Source: Corynebacterium mucifaciens
Lineage (GTDB): Bacteria; Actinomycetota; Actinomycetes; Mycobacteriales; Mycobacteriaceae
NCBI RefSeq assembly: GCF_012396315.1
Contig: NZ_JAAXPF010000006.1
Location: 1-64,000, forward strand
DNA: 64,000 nucleotides
Direction of reading: 5' to 3'
The position numbers were made by a program, and so were the translations under genes. How positions within the stretch are numbered: position 1 is the stretch's first letter; the number at the start of each line of letters is the position of its first letter. Under the pieces are notes generated by a model. That model was not told the origin of the DNA. It saw nothing but the letters and a program-made list of their open reading frames with translations, and made no database searches. This document shows positions 60,477 through 64,000 of this stretch, piece after piece.

Positions 60477-62612
60477 GTGACCAACGTGGAACTGCTGCAC
60501 GCCCTCGCCGAGTCGTACGGCTTTGGCACCTCCTACCGCGCCTCGAACGGGCTGGTCACGGAGCCGCCCGCCGAGTCATTTGTGAAGTTGCTCCGTGCGC
60601 TGGGCGTTACGCTTAGCGACGACCCTTCGGACGAAGAACTCCACTTCCACCTCCACGCCCGCCAGGAATTTTGGGCAACCCGGCCCCTTCCGCCGTGCGT
60701 GGTGGCCACCGAGGGGACGGAAAAACACTTCAACGTGCACGTGCACGACGGACACTTCGCCCACAGCTGGATCCGGCTGGAAGACGGCTCCTCGCGCGAC
60801 GCGTACCAGGACGAGAACTGGGCCCCGCCGTTTACGGCTTCCGACGGCGTGGTGTGGGGCGAGGCCACCTTCCACGTACCGGGCGACCTGCCCGCCGGCT
60901 ACCACGAGCTGCACTTAGAGTCCGACAACTTGGACGAGGTCTGCCCGCTGATCGTGGTGCCGTCGGCGTTGTCCACCAACGCGGAGGTTGTCCGGGACCC
61001 GGTGTGGGGTGTGATGGCGCAGCTGTACTCCGTGCGCTCGCTGGACTCGTGGGGCATCGGCGACTTCCACGACCTCGGGGCAATCGCCGAAGCGGTGGCG
61101 GCCGAGGGCGCCGATTACTTGTTGATCAATCCCGTGCACGCCGCCGAACCGGTCCCGCCTATCGAGGACTCTCCGTACCTTCCCACCTCCCGCCGGTTTG
61201 TTAACCCTATCTACATCGCCGTGGAGCAGGTCCCTGAATTCGCCATGTTGGACGAAGAGGACCGGGAGGACGTGGCGGAGCTCGCCGCGGAGCTCAAGGC
61301 GATGAACCACACCGCGGAGCCGCTCCAGCGCGACAGGATTTATGCCGCGAAGCTGGCCGCGCTGCGCACGCTGTTCTATCTCTCTGCCGCGGACGACGCA
61401 CGCACCCGCGACTTCGAGCTGTTTTGCCTTGACGAGGGCGAAGGGCTCGAGCAGTTCGCGCAGTGGTGTGCGGCGCAGGCCTCCGAGTCGGAGCACCACG
61501 GCGCGCCGAAACACGCCGGCGAAGACCCCCAGGAGCTGGTGCAGTTTTACATGTGGCTGCAGTTCATCGCCGACGAGCAGCGCCGCGTGGCGCAGGAACG
61601 CGCCCTGGCGGCGGGCATGCGGCTGGGCATCATGACCGATCTGGCGGTGGGCATCCACCCCGGCGGCGCAGACGCGGCCACCCTGCACGAGGTGCTCGTG
61701 CCCGACGCATCCGTGGGCGCGCCGCCGGACCAGTACTCCCAGCAAGGCCAAGACTGGTCCCAGCCGCCGTGGAACCCGCAGCAGCTGGCGGAGGCCGGGT
61801 ACGGGCCGTGGCGCGACCTGCTGCGCACCGTCCTGCGCCACTCCGGCGGCATCCGCGTGGACCATGTCCTGGGGCTGTTCCGCTTGTTTTGGCTGCCGCG
61901 CATGGACACGCCGATGCACGGCGCGTACATGAACTACGACTTCGAGGCCATGGTCGGCGTGCTCGTGCTGGAGGCGCAGCGCGCTGGCGCCGTGGTGGTG
62001 GGCGAGGACCTGGGCACGTTCGAGCCGTGGGTACAAGACGTGCTGCGGGATAAAGGCATCTTGGGCACGTCCGTGCTGTGGTTCGAATCGGTGCCGCCGG
62101 AAGTGCCGCGCCCGTCGCAGCAGTACCGCAACCTGGCACTGACGGCGGTGGGCACCCACGACCTGCCGCCAACGGCGGGATACTTAGAGGGCGCGCACAA
62201 CGAGTTGCGCCACGAACTTGGCCTGGTCGCGGAGACGCTCGAGGAGCTCAACGCGTCCGACGCAGTGTGGATCTGCCAGGTGCTCGCCGCCGCCCAAGCC
62301 GAGGGCGCCTTCGACGGCACGCCGCTCGCGGAGGCGGACTTCCTCGACCGCGACCTCGGCGAATACGACGACGTGGCCACCCTGGTGGAGGGCCTGACCA
62401 GGTTCGTCGCCTCCACCCCGTCCGCGATGACCTGCACAAACTTGGTGGACATGGTGGGCGACACCCGCATCCAAAACCAGCCGGGCACCAACAGCGAGAT
62501 GTACCCCAACTGGCGCATCCCGCTTTGCGACGCCTCCGGCACGCCCGTGCTCATCGAAGACCTGCCCGACGAGCCGCTGTTCAGGCGCATCGCCGCCGCA
62601 AGCACTCGCTAG
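60477..62612 (+). CDS. malQ: 4-alpha-glucanotransferase MalQ (amylomaltase)
   Basis: This 711-residue GH77 enzyme has the catalytic acids in IRVDHVLGLFRLFWLP (nucleophile Asp) and VVGEDLGTFEPWV (acid/base Glu), then TVGTHDLPPTAGYL-type binding segments. An N-terminal extension of about 150 residues is typical of actinobacterial MalQ. It moves maltodextrin segments during maltose and glycogen use. A GTG at 60477, 7 nt after CACAAT (60464-60469), is chosen over ATG at 60468, which overlaps the -10 box. Confidence 0.92.
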   Translation: MTNVELLHALAESYGFGTSYRASNGLVTEPPAESFVKLLRALGVTLSDDPSDEELHFHLHARQEFWATRPLPPCVVATEGTEKHFNVHVHDGHFAHSWIRLEDGSSRDAYQDENWAPPFTASDGVVWGEATFHVPGDLPAGYHELHLESDNLDEVCPLIVVPSALSTNAEVVRDPVWGVMAQLYSVRSLDSWGIGDFHDLGAIAEAVAAEGADYLLINPVHAAEPVPPIEDSPYLPTSRRFVNPIYIAVEQVPEFAMLDEEDREDVAELAAELKAMNHTAEPLQRDRIYAAKLAALRTLFYLSAADDARTRDFELFCLDEGEGLEQFAQWCAAQASESEHHGAPKHAGEDPQELVQFYMWLQFIADEQRRVAQERALAAGMRLGIMTDLAVGIHPGGADAATLHEVLVPDASVGAPPDQYSQQGQDWSQPPWNPQQLAEAGYGPWRDLLRTVLRHSGGIRVDHVLGLFRLFWLPRMDTPMHGAYMNYDFEAMVGVLVLEAQRAGAVVVGEDLGTFEPWVQDVLRDKGILGTSVLWFESVPPEVPRPSQQYRNLALTAVGTHDLPPTAGYLEGAHNELRHELGLVAETLEELNASDAVWICQVLAAAQAEGAFDGTPLAEADFLDRDLGEYDDVATLVEGLTRFVASTPSAMTCTNLVDMVGDTRIQNQPGTNSEMYPNWRIPLCDASGTPVLIEDLPDEPLFRRIAAASTR

Positions 62613-62749
62613 AGAGCACCCACCACTGCGGCGACGACGACCAGCGCGATGAGCACCCACATCACCTGGGTCACCCGCGACTGCGGGTACTTGCGCTGCG
62701 GCTTAGGCAGCTTCTGGTCCTGCTTACGCAGCTCTTCGGGGTTCGCCAT
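62609..62749 (-). CDS. Tiny membrane protein (46 residues)
   Basis: This 46-codon frame on the minus strand begins MANPEELRKQDQKLPKPQRK and ends with one membrane segment (VMWVLIALVVVAAVVGAL). Its stop codon overlaps the malQ stop on the other strand by two bases. TAGGCT lies 8 nt before its ATG, supporting a leaderless transcript. A cytoplasmic basic/proline-rich head and C-terminal anchor suggest a tail-anchored protein. No family is recognised. Confidence 0.6.
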   Translation of the reverse strand: MANPEELRKQDQKLPKPQRKYPQSRVTQVMWVLIALVVVAAVVGAL

Positions 62750-62773
62750 GGGGCACCAGCCTAGCCGGATGCG

Positions 62774-62911
62774 TCAACGGCGGGAAACGCGACGGGCAAT
62801 CGCGTCGATGCCGCGCACCAGCGCGTAACCGGCAGCGCCGCATGCAGGGGCCGCCACGGCGAGGATCACCGGCACCTGCAACCAGGGGCTCAACCCCATC
62901 AGCCAACTCAT
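62774..62911 (-). CDS. Small membrane protein (45 residues) coupled to the M3 peptidase
   Basis: The frame encodes 45 residues, MSWLMGLSPWLQVP then a membrane segment (VILAVAAPACGAAGYALV) and a basic tail (ARRVSRR). Its ATG overlaps the peptidase stop as ATGA, so translation depends on the peptidase gene. Coupling suggests a membrane partner for the peptidase, but nothing else supports this. Confidence 0.6.
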   Translation of the reverse strand: MSWLMGLSPWLQVPVILAVAAPACGAAGYALVRGIDAIARRVSRR

Positions 62912-64000
62912 TGGACGGGTGAAGGCTCGTCGGTCGCAGCGCCCGTCGCAGAGCCCGCCAGCCCGCGGCGCTGCAGCAGCGGGCGGGTGTCTTTGTCGCG
63001 GCCTCGGAACGCGCGGTAGGCCTCCGCGTAGTCGCGCGAGGCACCTTTGGACAGGATGGCCTCCCGGAACTTCGCGCCGGTGGCGCGGTTGATGCCCTCC
63101 TCCGCCACCAGCTGGTAGCCGTCCGCGTCCAGCGCCTCGGCCCACAGGTACGAGTAGTAGCCGGCCGAGTAGCCGCCGGCGAAGATGTGGTTGAACCAGG
63201 TGGAGCGGTAGCGCGGCTCTAACCCGTCCACGTCGAGGCCGTACTGCCGCAGCACGGATTCCTCGAAGGCAGCGATGTCCGAAGGGATCTCGCCGTCAAG
63301 CGAGTGCCACGCGAGATCGATCGCGCTCGCCGCGAGGTACTCGGCGGTGGAGAAGCCCTGCCCGAACTGGCGCGATGCCTCCAGCGCCTCCAGCAGCGGG
63401 CGCGGGATGACCTCGCCGGTGTCCACGTGGCGGGCGTAGTTGCGCGCGATTTCGGGGGCAAACGCGTAGTTCTCGTTGATCTGGGAGGGAAACTCCACCC
63501 AGTCGCGCGGCACGTTAGTGCCGGAGTGGGACGGGTATCGCACGTCGGACAGCAGCCCGTGCAGGGCGTGGCCGAACTCGTGGAAGACCGTGGTGACCTC
63601 GTCGATGGTGAGCAGGTTGGAATTGACCGACATCACGTTGACCACCACCGGCTTGGTTCCCGCGAGGTGGGACTGGTCTACGAACGAGCTCATCCACGCG
63701 CCGCCGCGCTTGGACGGGCGGGCGTTGTAGTCCGTCAGCAGCAGGCCGATGCCCGTACCGTCTTCCTCTTTCACCTCCCACACGTCCACGTCGTCGCGGT
63801 AGCCGGCGAGGTCGCCGCGCTTTTCCACCGTGATGCCGTAGAGCAGGTTCGCTGCGTAAAACACGCCGTCGGTGAGCACCTGCTCGAGCGGGAAGTACTT
63901 GCGCAGATCCGCCTCGTCGATGCCGAGCTCTTCCTCGCGGCGCTTTGCCTGCCAGTACGGCCAATCCGCGCCGCCCAGCTCCTGGCCCGCGAGCTCGCCG
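62908..64000 (-). CDS. M3-family metallopeptidase (oligopeptidase / dipeptidyl carboxypeptidase), C-terminal part
   Basis: The visible 363 or so codons include the zinc-binding motif VFHEFGHALHGLLSDVRY, a GTNVPRDWVEFPSQINENY segment and a C-terminal FAGGYSAGYYSYLWAEALDAD signature. Together they mark M3 oligopeptidases that trim short peptides in the cytoplasm. The gene runs off the window at its 5' side. The stop overlaps the start of a 45-residue membrane protein. Confidence 0.9.
   Translation of the reverse strand, partial: GELAGQELGGADWPYWQAKRREEELGIDEADLRKYFPLEQVLTDGVFYAANLLYGITVEKRGDLAGYRDDVDVWEVKEEDGTGIGLLLTDYNARPSKRGGAWMSSFVDQSHLAGTKPVVVNVMSVNSNLLTIDEVTTVFHEFGHALHGLLSDVRYPSHSGTNVPRDWVEFPSQINENYAFAPEIARNYARHVDTGEVIPRPLLEALEASRQFGQGFSTAEYLAASAIDLAWHSLDGEIPSDIAAFEESVLRQYGLDVDGLEPRYRSTWFNHIFAGGYSAGYYSYLWAEALDADGYQLVAEEGINRATGAKFREAILSKGASRDYAEAYRAFRGRDKDTRPLLQRRGLAGSATGAATDEPSPVQ

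Overview
The window is a high-G+C actinobacterial chromosome segment, almost certainly from a Corynebacterium. The main evidence is gene order. Lytic transglycosylase-eno-divIC-DUF501-ppx matches the mycobacterial Rv1022-Rv1026 order, and glyS-ArsR-zur-uppS-recO-era and CNNM-ybeY-phoH-rsmE-dnaJ-hrcA-hemW match known actinobacterial clusters. Genus-typical features also occur, such as a 'cory-CC-star' protein. About two dozen genes carry a TAnnnT-type -10 box ending 6-8 nt before the start codon, the signature of leaderless transcription. I used this, or a clear ribosome binding site, to choose starts. The species cannot be named from the sequence alone.

Layout. 1-12.6 kb: edge of an unidentified gene, a flavin monooxygenase, an acyl carrier protein plus HAD phosphatase pair, a succinate-semialdehyde-type dehydrogenase, a DUF606 transporter, two tandem TRIC-family channels, a nucleoside transporter-hydrolase pair, a serine hydrolase and a DUF4230 protein. 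12.7-14.4 kb: an AbgT transporter. 14.4-19.1 kb: an AT-richer island carrying a two-gene Gabija-type anti-phage system (OLD/TOPRIM nuclease plus UvrD-like helicase). The island is bounded by a 100-bp direct repeat of the 3' end of the neighbouring secreted-protein gene, so one side carries a 32-codon gene remnant. 19.7-24.3 kb: tRNA-Asn, an oxidoreductase/DJ-1 operon, then two small genes lying among remnants of a second ornithine-cyclodeaminase-like gene next to the intact copy, and tRNA-Met. 24.4-31.2 kb: ppx, DUF501, an inserted EcsC-like gene, divIC, eno, lytic transglycosylase, mazG. 31.4-35.1 kb: dnaG, a secreted guanyl ribonuclease with its barstar inhibitor, and a DUF559 protein between two copies of a palindromic repeat. 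35.4-41.6 kb: cstA, cory-CC-star, ArsA-type ATPase, dgt and a large TPM-domain protein. 41.9-64 kb: glyS, zinc regulators, uppS-recO-era, an HNH/pdxY/butanediol dehydrogenase insertion, the hemW-to-CNNM operon, fadD15, malQ, two tiny membrane proteins and the C-terminal part of an M3 peptidase.

How the genes work together. Most minus-strand genes from 42 to 60 kb are housekeeping: translation and rRNA maturation (glyS, era, ybeY, rsmE), heat-shock control (hrcA, dnaJ) and envelope lipid (uppS). Accessory content is concentrated in four places: the Gabija island, the cyclodeaminase remnant region, the EcsC-like insertion inside an otherwise conserved operon, and the repeat-flanked DUF559 gene. 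The least-explained conserved unit is cstA/cory-CC-star/arsA. There a transporter, a small protein ending in Cys-Cys and a GET3/ArsA-type ATPase are translationally overlapped, and the Cys-Cys-stop codons are read in another frame as the start of the ATPase.

Methods limit: everything here was read by eye. Homology statements rest on motif recognition and remembered family features, not on searches.
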